Source of the DNA: Corynebacterium lubricantis DSM 45231 | Lineage (GTDB): Bacteria; Actinomycetota; Actinomycetes; Mycobacteriales; Mycobacteriaceae | DNA length: 64,000 nucleotides | Direction of reading: 5' to 3' | NCBI RefSeq assembly: GCF_000379425.1 | Contig: NZ_KB902236.1 | Span: 62,127-126,126, forward strand | In this document: positions 27,688 to 37,503 of the stretch, piece after piece | Layout of the letters: each line of letters starts with the position of its first letter | Numbering within the stretch: position 1 is the first letter of the stretch | Notes under the pieces: generated by a model | What the model saw: only the letters and a program-made list of their open reading frames with translations | Databases searched by the model: none | Told to the model about the DNA's origin: nothing | Position numbers and translations under genes: made by a program

Positions 27688-28383
27688 ATGTCGCAAGATT
27701 TTGCCGATACCTGGCTGATCGTGCCCTGCTACAACGAGGGGCAGGTCATCCGGAAAGTGCTCTCGCATGCCCGGGAAACGTTCCCCAATATTGTCGCGGT
27801 CGACGACGGTTCTGCGGATAATTCCGCCGCCGAGATTCACGCCGCGGGCGCGCACCTAGTCAACCACCCGGTCAATCTCGGCCAGGGTGCGGCGCTACAG
27901 ACCGGGGTGGAATACGCCCGTGCGCAGCCTGGTGCTCAGTACTTCGTCACCTTCGATGCCGATGGGCAGCACCAGGTCAAGGATGTTGTGCGCATGGTCG
28001 GTCGGTTGCGCAGCGAGGAGAAAGACATCATCGTCGGCACGCGATTTGGTCGTCCGCGAGCCGCCGACGACCAGGTCCCACTGCTCAAGCGCATCGTGCT
28101 AAAGACCGTTGTGTGGCTGTCGCCGCGCACGCGACGTCTTGGGCTGACCGATGCGCACAACGGTCTGCGCGCATTCAACTTGAAAGTCGCACGCGAGATG
28201 GACATCAAGATGAGCGGGATGTCGCACGCCTCCGAGATCATTTCCATGATCGACGAGAAGAAGTGGCGCGTGGCCGAAGAACCCGTGGACATTTTGTACA
28301 CCGAATACTCCATGGCGAAGGGCCAATCGCTGATCAACGGCGTGAACATCTTGGCCGATTCGCTCCTAGCTAAGAGGCTGTAA
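27688..28383 (+). CDS. Family 2 glycosyltransferase, polyprenyl-phosphate type
   Basis: 231 residues from ATG 27688, 7 bases after the previous gene. WLIVPCYNEGQVI, VAVDDGSADNSA and the FDADGQHQV metal site are typical of dolichol-phosphate-mannose-like synthases, as is the PLLKRIV/GLTDAHNGLRAFN region. No membrane domain of its own; the next gene supplies a small DUF2304 membrane protein, a common partner. It probably loads a sugar onto polyprenyl phosphate for use outside the membrane. Donor is unknown. Confidence 0.85.
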   Translation: MSQDFADTWLIVPCYNEGQVIRKVLSHARETFPNIVAVDDGSADNSAAEIHAAGAHLVNHPVNLGQGAALQTGVEYARAQPGAQYFVTFDADGQHQVKDVVRMVGRLRSEEKDIIVGTRFGRPRAADDQVPLLKRIVLKTVVWLSPRTRRLGLTDAHNGLRAFNLKVAREMDIKMSGMSHASEIISMIDEKKWRVAEEPVDILYTEYSMAKGQSLINGVNILADSLLAKRL

Positions 28384-28386
28384 CTT

Positions 28387-28734
28387 ATGCTGATTGAATT
28401 TCTGCTGCTCCTGGCCACCGTATTGCTGCTGGGGTACTTCTTCTATAGCCGGAAGAAGGCGCACACGAAGGCGTGGGTAAAAATCGCCTTCGTCCTGCTC
28501 ACGATTGCGGCCGTGTGGGCGATCCTGCGCCCTGACGATCTCACCGTGATAGCCAATTGGATGGGCGTCGACCGCGGCACCGACCTGCTGACCTACGGCC
28601 TCGTTGTGGCATTCTTTGCCACCACGCTTTCCTCCTGGGTGGACAAAAGGGAACAAGAGGTGCGCTATGCCAGGCTGGCGCGTGCGGTCGCGCTGCAAAA
28701 CGCAGTCCCGCCGGAGGCCCCGCGCGACGCCTGA
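28387..28734 (+). CDS. DUF2304 family small membrane protein
   Basis: 115 residues, three hydrophobic segments (about 2-20, 33-52 and 60-80) and a charged C-terminus with KREQEVRYARLARA. DUF2304 proteins are typically encoded directly after a DPM-synthase-like glycosyltransferase, as here (3 bases apart), and are thought to serve as its membrane partner. Function is not demonstrated. Confidence 0.82.
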   Translation: MLIEFLLLLATVLLLGYFFYSRKKAHTKAWVKIAFVLLTIAAVWAILRPDDLTVIANWMGVDRGTDLLTYGLVVAFFATTLSSWVDKREQEVRYARLARAVALQNAVPPEAPRDA

Positions 28735-28778
28735 TACGGTAACTAGAGATACTTGCCGGAGACACTGGAGAAGAAGCG

Positions 28779-29645
28779 TTGGCGTCGAACAAGCCTGAAA
28801 CTAAAACCAAGATCCCTACCCTGTTCTGGGCTTTTGCCATCGTATTGGCGCTGGCAGCAGCCGTTGGCGGCTACATCATCGGGCTCAACGAGGGTCGCGA
28901 ACAAGGCCAGGCGATGGCGGCCCACGGGGCAAGCGTAGGCACGGGTACGCAGAATTCTTCCGAAAGCGTGGCCAACGAGATCCCCGATGTTGCTCCCGGC
29001 ACCGACTTCTCCACCCCAGAACCGAACTCCGACGGCCACTTTGATGCCCAAGGCTACGGTGCGGCCGGTCCGGTGAACAGCATGGACGATGTGGGCAACG
29101 TGCCTCGTCGCGACGCGAATGATCCGATGGCCATCGGTGCGCTCGACGCACCGCTAGTCATCAGCGAACTCAGCGACTTTGGCTGCCCCTACTGCGCCCA
29201 ATTCGCCACCGAGACGGAGCCGGAACTCATCAGCCAATACGTCGATTCCGGTCTCGTACGCATCGAGTTCAATGATCTGACAGTCAACGGCGAGAACTCC
29301 GAAGCCGCCTCCCGCGCAGCACGCGCCGCCGCCGAGCAGGGCCGCTTCTTCGAGTTCAAGGATGCGCTCTTCGCCGACTTCAAGCACGAGCCTTACACCC
29401 TGGACGACTTCGTCGCCTACGCCGAAGAAGCAGGCGTAGAAGACGTGGAGAAGTTCCGCGAGGACGCCGAGAGCGACAAGTACGACGAGGCCATCACCGG
29501 CGCGCGCGACTACGCACTCGGCCTTGGCATCGACGGCACCCCCGGCTTTGTGATCGGCACCAAAGTAGTCAGCGGTGCGCTTCCACTCGCGGAGTTTGAA
29601 AAAGTCATCAACGAGGAGCTCGAGGCAACCCAGGCGAAGGCCTAG
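28779..29645 (+). CDS. Membrane-anchored DsbA-like thiol-disulfide protein
   Basis: 288 residues from TTG 28779, with GGAGAAG 5 bases upstream. A single anchor (FWAFAIVLALAAAVGGYIIGL, about 14-34) is followed by a low-complexity stretch and a DsbA-type thioredoxin fold. The CxxC motif lies in DFGCPYCAQFATETE near residue 136, and the cis-Pro loop in GIDGTPGFVIGTK. It acts outside the cytoplasmic membrane, in folding or disulfide exchange of exported proteins. A membrane DsbA-like oxidase is important in Actinobacteria for pilin folding, but which substrates this one has is unknown. Confidence 0.87.
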   Translation: MASNKPETKTKIPTLFWAFAIVLALAAAVGGYIIGLNEGREQGQAMAAHGASVGTGTQNSSESVANEIPDVAPGTDFSTPEPNSDGHFDAQGYGAAGPVNSMDDVGNVPRRDANDPMAIGALDAPLVISELSDFGCPYCAQFATETEPELISQYVDSGLVRIEFNDLTVNGENSEAASRAARAAAEQGRFFEFKDALFADFKHEPYTLDDFVAYAEEAGVEDVEKFREDAESDKYDEAITGARDYALGLGIDGTPGFVIGTKVVSGALPLAEFEKVINEELEATQAKA

Positions 29646-29656
29646 GCCGCCCGTAA

Positions 29657-31202
<1,546 letters not shown>

Positions 31203-31203
<1 letters not shown>

Positions 31204-32303
31204 TAGTCAAACACCACCACGGAGCGCAGGACGTCGCCCTTCTTCATAGACTCGAAGGAGGCCTCGACCTCCTCGACACCGATGCGCTCGGAGACGAAGT
31301 CGCCGAGTGGGAAGCGGTCCTGCAGGTGCAGGTCAACGTACAGCGGGAAGTCGCGCTCTGGCAGGCAGTCGCCGTACCAGGCTGGCTTCACAGAGCCGCC
31401 GCGGGAGTACACGTCGATGGCTGGGATCTCGATCTTGCTGGTCTGGTTCGGCACGCCGACCATGACCATGCGGCCGGCGTGGTCGCGGGAGTAGAAGGCT
31501 TGGCGCCAGGTGGGCTGGATGCCCACGGCGTCGATGGTGACGTCGGTGCCGAAACCGTCGGTAAGCTCGCGAACCTTGTCAATGACCTCCTGCTCGCTCA
31601 TGCCCTTCGAGGTGATCGCGTGGGTCGCGCCGAAGGTTTCCAGGGCGGCGGCGGTCTTGCGCTCGTCCAGATCAACGGCGATGATCTTCGTCGCACCTGC
31701 CAGCGCTGCACCAGCAACGGCTGCCAGGCCCACGCCGCCGAGGCCGAAGACTGCCACGGACTCGCCGCGCTGAACGTCGCCGGTGTTCACGGCGGCACCC
31801 AGGCCGGCCATGATGCCGCAGCCGAGCAGACCAGCGGCCGCTGGGTCTTCCTCAGGGTTAACCTTGGTGCACTGGCCCTCGTGCACCAGGGTCTTTTCAG
31901 CAAACGAACCAATGCCGAGTGCGGCGGTGAGCACGGTGCCGTCTTCCAGCCTCATCGGCACGGACGCGTTGTGGGTATTAAAGCAGTTCTTCGTATCGCC
32001 CTTACGGCAGGCGCGGCACTCGCCACAGACAGCGCGCCAGTTCAGCACGACGAAATCGCCGACAGCCACGTGCGTGACATCGGCGCCGATTTCCTCGACC
32101 ACACCTGCGGTTTCGTGGCCGAGCAGGAAGGGGAATTCATCGTTAATATCGCCGTCGCGGTAGGCCAGATCGGTGTGGCATACGCCGGTTGCCTGGACCT
32201 TGACCACGACGTCGTTCGGACCCGGATCTGGGATCACGATATCGGTTAGTTCAACCTCTGCGCCCTTGGAGCGGGCGATTACACCTTTAACTGTTTGAGT
32301 CAT
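31203..32303 (-). CDS. mscR: S-(hydroxymethyl)mycothiol dehydrogenase
   Basis: 366 residues, class III zinc-dependent alcohol dehydrogenase family. Catalytic zinc ligands lie in GVCHTDLAY and [14 protein letters not shown]; four structural-zinc cysteines in [16 protein letters not shown]; the NAD-binding [15 protein letters not shown] follows. It oxidises the formaldehyde-mycothiol adduct. C. glutamicum has the same gene (also called adhE/fadH) next to an MBL hydrolase. The Shine-Dalgarno is inside a 10-bp hairpin stem at 32307-32336, which could regulate translation. Confidence 0.92.
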
Positions 32304-32306
32304 GCC

Positions 32307-32351
32307 CCCACCCTAACGATTTTTCATTAGGGTGGGAGAACTTTTTCATTA
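32307..32351 (-). promoter_or_regulatory. Hairpin over the mscR ribosome binding site plus 22-bp-spaced direct repeats
   Basis: CCCACCCTAA (32307-32316) pairs perfectly with TTAGGGTGGG (32327-32336). On the minus strand the 3-prime arm AGGGTGGGGGC runs to the mscR ATG, so the stem covers the ribosome binding site. The word TTTTTCATTA occurs at 32320-32329 and again at 32342-32351, exactly 22 bases apart (two helix turns). The hairpin could also be the terminator of the upstream GH3 gene, although no U-run follows. Confidence 0.6.
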
Positions 32352-32357
32352 AGGGAC

Positions 32358-34367
32358 TTAGAATGTCAATCCGAAGCCGGCTTCGTACGTCACGCCTTCG
32401 CGATCCACGTGCGCGTAGCCAGCCTGGTACTTGCCCGGTACGTCGCGCGGGGAGTTCGCCACGGTCGAGGCCGATTCAGGTACCGACATCGGCAGCTTGC
32501 CCTGCGGGCCGCCATCCTCGCCCGCGAGCGAGCGGAACAGGTTGTCCGGGTTGATCTCGAAGGTGCCCACGACCGCGGAGGCCTGCGGTTCGATCTCGGA
32601 CAGAATCCACGGGTTGGTGAAGTTAACCGCGAGGATAGTCGGCACCTTCGCCTCGATCTCGAGGATCCGATCCACATCGACGCCGTTGTCGCGCGGATCA
32701 ATCGACAGGGAGACTCCCGGCTTGTCGTCCTCGAAGAGCGCGATGTCGGGGCGCGCCCAGACAATGGCAAAGTCGGCGTCTTCAGGCTTATCGACGAGGG
32801 TGTAGTTCGGAGCCTCCTGCTGCAGGGATTCCTTGACCTTGCGGTCGACTTCCTCGATCTTGGTGCGGCCGGTGGTAAAGACAAAGACCTTCTTCTCTGC
32901 CTTCAGGTCCAGCGGGAGCAACTCGGAATTGCGCAGTAGGGTCACGGACTGGCGCTGTGCCTTTTCTGCCAGCGCGGTGACCTCCGCGTTGCCGATCACC
33001 TTTTCGGCGTTGTCCTCGTCGACATAAGGATTGTCGAACAGACCCAGCTGGAAGATCTCGGTGAGCAGGCGACTCACGGCGCGGTCGAGGTACTTTTCTT
33101 CCAGCAGGCCCTGGTCGAAGGCCTTTTGCAGCTCGGTCGGGTCGGCCATGTCGGAGACGATATCGGTGCCGGTCTGCACGGCCTTGGCGAAGCGCTCCGG
33201 CTTGGTCAGGTCTTCCACGCCCCACATCATCGCGTCGATGATGCCGGAGTCGGAGTTCACGTAGCCCTTGAATCCCATCTTTTCGCGCAGCAGCTTCTGA
33301 ATGAAGGTGTTGTTATAGGCGAACGCGACCTCCTCGAACTGGGTGGTTGGGCCGGCCCACATTTCCTCTGGCAGCTGGGCGGCGGAGGTGTTCACCGGCT
33401 TCGCGTAATACGGCATGACGGAGGAGACACCCTCGTCGATGGCTGCTTGGAAAGGTGGCAGGTGGTACTTCGCCAGTGCCCCCTCGGTGGGGTATTCGTT
33501 GGATTGACCCCACTCGAAGTGTGGGTCGTGGCCATCGAGGCGCACGCCGCCGCCCGGGAAGTGCTTGACGGTGGTGGCCACGGACCTCTCAGACAACTCG
33601 GGGCCCTGCATGCCGCGTGTCAGCGCGCCGATATAGCGGGTGACCAAGTCGACGTCCTCGCCGAAGGTGCCGTTGAAACGCGACCAGCGTGGCTCGGAGG
33701 CGACATCGGCCATGTAGCCATACAGCTTGTGGATGCCTCCTGCGCGCCACTCCTTGGCAATCTCGCGACCATAGGTTTCGATGAGCTTATCGTCGTCAAG
33801 CGCTGCGAGGCCCAGCTCACCTGGCCACTCGGAGAACACACCCGCGGACTCGGAGACGCCGAATTCGGCGACGAGTGCGAAGTGGTTGCGGGGGTTGGAG
33901 GCGAAGACAACCGGGATGCCGAGGCGCGAGCACTCCGCAACTTCCTGCACCGCGTTGGTCCATACCGCCAGGTCACGCGGGGAAAGGTTATCGCGCACGA
34001 TGAGGAAGCGCTGGTTGCGCACGTTAATGGCATTGTCGGTGGACGAGGTCACCAGGATGGGCTCGGGGTATTCCTGACCAGTGATGGGGTTGTGGTCGCG
34101 CCACTCATCCTCGGGGTTGAGCAGGTTATTCGGATCAGAATGGGGAACGAATTCGGAGTACCCCGGGTAGTGCGAACCGATGACCATCATGCCGATCTTC
34201 TCTTCTGGGGTCATCCGTCCGACGAGGTCGGCCGCGCGCTCCTCGGCTGGCAGGCGCCAGTCTTCATAAGGGGTGAGTTGGCCGTCACCATCGAGGTCAC
34301 GGAATTTCAGACCATCGGCCTCAACGAAGCGGTCGGTGCGGGAGCCTAGCTGTTTTTGATCAGGCAT
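32358..34367 (-). CDS. Glycoside hydrolase family 3 beta-glucosidase-like enzyme
   Basis: 669 residues, no signal peptide. The N-terminal DLDGDGQLTPYED (about residues 24-36) looks like a calcium-binding EF-hand loop. The GH3 barrel follows, with HFPGGGVRLDGHDPHFEWG for substrate binding and the nucleophile Asp in KGYVNSDSGIIDAM. The C-terminal alpha/beta sandwich contains NSELLPLDLKAEKKVFVFT. Family members hydrolyse beta-glucosides or related sugars. C. glutamicum has a bglS-type gene at the comparable place beside mscR, which is broken in some strains; here the frame is intact. One exact dispersed motif lies at 33790-33802. Confidence 0.87.
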   Translation of the reverse strand: MPDQKQLGSRTDRFVEADGLKFRDLDGDGQLTPYEDWRLPAEERAADLVGRMTPEEKIGMMVIGSHYPGYSEFVPHSDPNNLLNPEDEWRDHNPITGQEYPEPILVTSSTDNAINVRNQRFLIVRDNLSPRDLAVWTNAVQEVAECSRLGIPVVFASNPRNHFALVAEFGVSESAGVFSEWPGELGLAALDDDKLIETYGREIAKEWRAGGIHKLYGYMADVASEPRWSRFNGTFGEDVDLVTRYIGALTRGMQGPELSERSVATTVKHFPGGGVRLDGHDPHFEWGQSNEYPTEGALAKYHLPPFQAAIDEGVSSVMPYYAKPVNTSAAQLPEEMWAGPTTQFEEVAFAYNNTFIQKLLREKMGFKGYVNSDSGIIDAMMWGVEDLTKPERFAKAVQTGTDIVSDMADPTELQKAFDQGLLEEKYLDRAVSRLLTEIFQLGLFDNPYVDEDNAEKVIGNAEVTALAEKAQRQSVTLLRNSELLPLDLKAEKKVFVFTTGRTKIEEVDRKVKESLQQEAPNYTLVDKPEDADFAIVWARPDIALFEDDKPGVSLSIDPRDNGVDVDRILEIEAKVPTILAVNFTNPWILSEIEPQASAVVGTFEINPDNLFRSLAGEDGGPQGKLPMSVPESASTVANSPRDVPGKYQAGYAHVDREGVTYEAGFGLTF

Positions 34368-34516
34368 GTCGGAGTACTCCTTGGGTAGTTGTGATTATTC
34401 CGGCCTGTGCCCCAGCCAACTGCGCGATCAACTCGTTGGTTAGGTCACACACTCAATACTCCCAGTGTAACGAAAGATAATCCCCGAAATCGAATATCGT
34501 CATACCAATCACAAAA

Positions 34517-34548
34517 CCGCCCACCCCCAGCGGTGCGGGGATGGGCGG
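34517..34548 (-). terminator. Intrinsic terminator after the SGNH hydrolase gene
   Basis: CCGCCCA (34517-34523) pairs with TGGGCGG (34542-34548), extended by a CCCC/GGGG stem with a one-base bulge. On the minus strand TTTTG follows. It lies 27 bases beyond the stop at 34575. Confidence 0.75.
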
Positions 34549-34556
34549 CGAGGCGG

Positions 34557-34569
34557 TCGTCGTAAAGCG
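34557..34569 (+). repeat. Dispersed motif TCGTCGTAAAGCG, intergenic copy
   Basis: Exact copy of the 13-bp element between the SGNH hydrolase stop (34575) and its terminator hairpin, again a terminator-side position. Confidence 0.6.
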
Positions 34570-34574
34570 TCTTT

Positions 34575-35423
34575 TTAGCTTGCTGCGACGACAGCTCCGA
34601 CGTGGTTATGGCCACGCTGATTGACGTGGAACGGCATGTGACCAGGGCCTGCGTAGAAATCAACCAGGCCAGCCCACATGCGCCTGTGATCAGGGGCGCA
34701 CATGTTGTTGTCCTTGGTGGACGGCTTCAGGTCAATGAACTCGGAACCGGTGGCGCGGGCCGCGTCAACGAGCATCCACTGGCCCAGGACCTCCCAGTCG
34801 CCGATCTTCTGGAAAGGCGTGGTGTCCGAAACATTGGGAGCGACGTGGAAGAGGCAAACGTTGCCGCGACCATCGCTGATCTGTGGGTAGCCAACGAACT
34901 GGATACGCGCGTTCGGAGCGGCTGCGCGGATGCGGGCAACCTGTGGGCGCATGTAGTTAACGAAACGCTCACGCACGACGGAATCCGGCAGATTGTCATT
35001 GTTGTAGGTGTCGTTGAATCCAAGGGAGATGAGCACGCGCTCGGTGCCCGCGTTCAGCCCCCGCTCGCTGACCGCACGGTTGACCTGCGTGGACAGCTTC
35101 GGGCCCTGGGAAATGGTGACGGTTCCGGTGCAGGAGTAGTCGTGTGCAGCCAGGCCGAGCTGACGGGCAGCAACCTTGCCGAAGCTAGTGTTGCTGGTCG
35201 GACACCAGGTGTCCACGCCGGAGGAACCACGTGGGTCGAGGCCGAGTTTGCCTGCGGCCCATTCGGGCACGGTGGGATCAGAGACCCAGGAGTCGCCGAA
35301 GATGACCAGGTTACGATTCTGCGCGTTCGCCTCTGGCGCGTTAGGCGCGGCCACCATGCCGATAGCAGCAAGCAGGACCGCGACGAGGGCAACGATTTTG
35401 CGGCGGGAAGCTGAGAACAGCAT
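34575..35423 (-). CDS. Secreted SGNH/GDSL-family hydrolase
   Basis: 282 residues from ATG 35423. The signal peptide (RRKIVALVAVLLAAIGMVAA) ends near PEANA. The SGNH blocks are present: block I NLVIFGDSWVSD with the nucleophile Ser, block III-like SLGFNDTYNN with Asn, and a C-terminal DHRRMWAG...HMPFHVNQRGHNHVG supplying Asp/His. It is expected to be an extracellular esterase or lipase acting on acyl chains. A longer TTG start nine codons upstream would add a polar extension; the ATG is preferred because the basic n-region then starts the signal peptide. Confidence 0.85.
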   Translation of the reverse strand: MLFSASRRKIVALVAVLLAAIGMVAAPNAPEANAQNRNLVIFGDSWVSDPTVPEWAAGKLGLDPRGSSGVDTWCPTSNTSFGKVAARQLGLAAHDYSCTGTVTISQGPKLSTQVNRAVSERGLNAGTERVLISLGFNDTYNNDNLPDSVVRERFVNYMRPQVARIRAAAPNARIQFVGYPQISDGRGNVCLFHVAPNVSDTTPFQKIGDWEVLGQWMLVDAARATGSEFIDLKPSTKDNNMCAPDHRRMWAGLVDFYAGPGHMPFHVNQRGHNHVGAVVAAS

Positions 35424-35727
35424 AGAGCCCACTTTCTTGTTTTCCGTCAAGTACGTACGAATTTCATAAAAGAGTGTTCATGGGAACCTTAAACGCCATG
35501 ACCAACTCAGTGCAAACGCTGGGAGCCATCTAGGCGAGAAAGCTTGTAACAACATTGGTAACTTTAGTCACATTCATCTATGTTGTCATGGAATATGTTT
35601 TGAGTTCCAAAAGAAAATTCTCGCCCGCAGCCGGGAAATATGCAACACTTTGGAAACCAATACCGATAATCACCGTGTCATGTTTTCGTGTCATGTTTCG
35701 TGCCCGACCCGCAATCCAAGGAAATTT
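35424..35727. promoter_or_regulatory. Divergent gap between SGNH hydrolase and acyl-CoA synthetase genes
   Basis: 304 AT-rich bases without a gene. Before the synthetase there is a direct repeat CGTGTCATGTTT at 35674-35685 and 35687-35698 (13-bp period). TACGTACG near 35452 is a short palindrome upstream of the hydrolase. GTAACTTTAGTCAC and similar TAAC/GTTA words occur around 35550-35575. No established operator was recognised. Confidence 0.4.
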
Positions 35728-37392
35728 ATGTCGACACTTTCCCCTCTGGGCAAAATCGCCTTCAACGCGCAGGCGCTCGCCAAGTTCGTGCCCGCAGTAG
35801 TCCGCTCCGGCATCGTCGGAAGCGAAGGCGGCCCCGTAGCAGCCGCAACCTTGCCCGGCACGCTCGCGCGCTACTGGTTCACCACCGCCCGAGAGATCGA
35901 GCAAGGTGCCGCACAGAATCCGCATCGCAATGCGCTTATCGACGACGACGGTGTCCTCTCCTATGGCCAGATGCGCGACCAATCCAAGCGCCTGGCGAAG
36001 TGGTTCCTTGAGGTCCAGGACCGCGAGGGCCTCGACGAGCTCCACATCGGTGTCATGGCCCGCAATGGCCGCGGCATCCTGTTGCCCATGACCGCCAAGG
36101 GCTACGCCGGCTCGACCTTGTACCTACTCAATGTCGGTTCCTCGCCGGAGCAGATCCTCGGTTGCATCGAGGAAAATAACATCAATGTGCTGCTTGTCGA
36201 CGACGAATTCGCCGACCGCATCCCCACCGACTACCCGGGTCTCACCGTCGGCTACGCGCACACCTCGCAGCCACACACGGATTACCCTTCCGTCAAGGAA
36301 ATCGTGCACGCACCGGATAACGGCTACAAGCTTCCCGTCTGGCCCAAGCACGGCAATATCGTCCTGATGAGCTCGGGCACCACCGGCATTCCGAAGGGCA
36401 TCCTGCGCCCCGAGCCGAAGCTCCCCCTCGTGCTGGCCGGCCTGCTGGAGAAGCTCCCGTGGCGCGCCGGTATGACCGTGCAGATGAGCGCGTCGATGTT
36501 CCACACCTGGGGCTGGTCGGCGACAAACATCGCCTTCGGCGCCCGCAACACCGTGGTCACCCAGCGTCACTACGACCCGCGCAAGGTGTTCGAGCAGATC
36601 GTCAACTACAAGTGCGACGCGCTTGTCTCCTCGCCGATCTTCTTCAAGCAGATGCTGGAGCTCGAAGACAACGAGAAATACGACACCTCTTCGTTGAAGT
36701 TCATCGCTTCCGCGGGCCACGCGCTCACCCCCGAGATCGTGCGCACCATGAACGACCGCTTCGGCCCCATCCTGGCGAACATCTACGGCTCCACCGAGCT
36801 CACCCTCGCCGCGGCAGCCTCGGCTGAGGAGGTCGCGGCCGACCCGACCGTCGCCGGCCACATCTCGTCGGGCACCGTACTGAAGCTTTACGACGACAAC
36901 GACCAGGAAGTCTCCCAGGGCTCCGTTGGCCGCATCTTCCTCAATAACTCCACCTCACTGGTGGGCTACTCCAACCCGAATACGAAGCTGGTGAAGATCG
37001 GCGACCTCGTCGAGATGGGCGACCTCGGCTACTTCGATAAGCAGGGGCGCCTGCATGTGCTCGGCCGCGTCGACGACATGATCATCGTGGGCGGCGAGAA
37101 TGTCTACCCGGCTTCCGTCTCCGACATTTTGGAGCCCATGCCAGGCATCGCCGACCTCTACGCGGGCGGCGTCGACGACGAGAAGACCTTCGCCCGCATC
37201 GCGGTGTGGATCGTGCGTAGCGACGACGAGGCCGGCCGCAACCTCACCGCCGATGCCGTGCGCGATTGGGTGCGAGACAACCTGGCCAACCACTCGATTC
37301 CACGCGACGTGAACTTCGTTGACGAGCTGCCTCGCAACGCAGTGGGCAAGGTCGTCCCACGCTTCCTGCCGGAATCAGTGCGCGAGGACTAA
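35728..37392 (+). CDS. Fatty-acyl-CoA/AMP ligase, FadD family
   Basis: 554 residues from ATG 35728, preceded by AAGGA at 5 bases. The adenylation signature is IVLMSSGTTGIPKGIL, with the acyl-pocket YGSTELTLAAAA, the hinge GDLGYFDKQGRLHVLGRVDDMII and the C-terminal lysine motif NAVGKVVPR. It activates a carboxylate as acyl-AMP and then as CoA thioester. With a secreted lipase-like gene divergent to it, use of released fatty acids is a reasonable guess. One exact dispersed motif is at 35933-35945. Confidence 0.88.
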   Translation: MSTLSPLGKIAFNAQALAKFVPAVVRSGIVGSEGGPVAAATLPGTLARYWFTTAREIEQGAAQNPHRNALIDDDGVLSYGQMRDQSKRLAKWFLEVQDREGLDELHIGVMARNGRGILLPMTAKGYAGSTLYLLNVGSSPEQILGCIEENNINVLLVDDEFADRIPTDYPGLTVGYAHTSQPHTDYPSVKEIVHAPDNGYKLPVWPKHGNIVLMSSGTTGIPKGILRPEPKLPLVLAGLLEKLPWRAGMTVQMSASMFHTWGWSATNIAFGARNTVVTQRHYDPRKVFEQIVNYKCDALVSSPIFFKQMLELEDNEKYDTSSLKFIASAGHALTPEIVRTMNDRFGPILANIYGSTELTLAAAASAEEVAADPTVAGHISSGTVLKLYDDNDQEVSQGSVGRIFLNNSTSLVGYSNPNTKLVKIGDLVEMGDLGYFDKQGRLHVLGRVDDMIIVGGENVYPASVSDILEPMPGIADLYAGGVDDEKTFARIAVWIVRSDDEAGRNLTADAVRDWVRDNLANHSIPRDVNFVDELPRNAVGKVVPRFLPESVRED

Positions 37393-37405
37393 TTGCGCTT
37401 GGACC

Positions 37406-37498
37406 AGAATCGACCATGCACTTTTTAAGCCCGTCGCTCTGGACCTAAAAGCTCCCATTTCTGAGCGTGGTCGATTCTAGAATCGACCACGCTCAGAA
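37406..37498. repeat. 40-bp perfect palindrome with a third half-copy (MITE-like)
   Basis: TTCTGAGCGTGGTCGATTCT (37459-37478) is followed directly by its exact reverse complement (37479-37498). A further half-copy AGAATCGACCATGC lies at 37406-37419, matching 13 of 14 bases of 37479-37492. The block fills the space between the fadD-type and adhA stop codons, so it could act as a two-way terminator, but perfect symmetry without a loop is unusual for that. A small non-autonomous element or cruciform site is another reading. Confidence 0.75.
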
Positions 37499-37503
37499 CG
37501 CCC

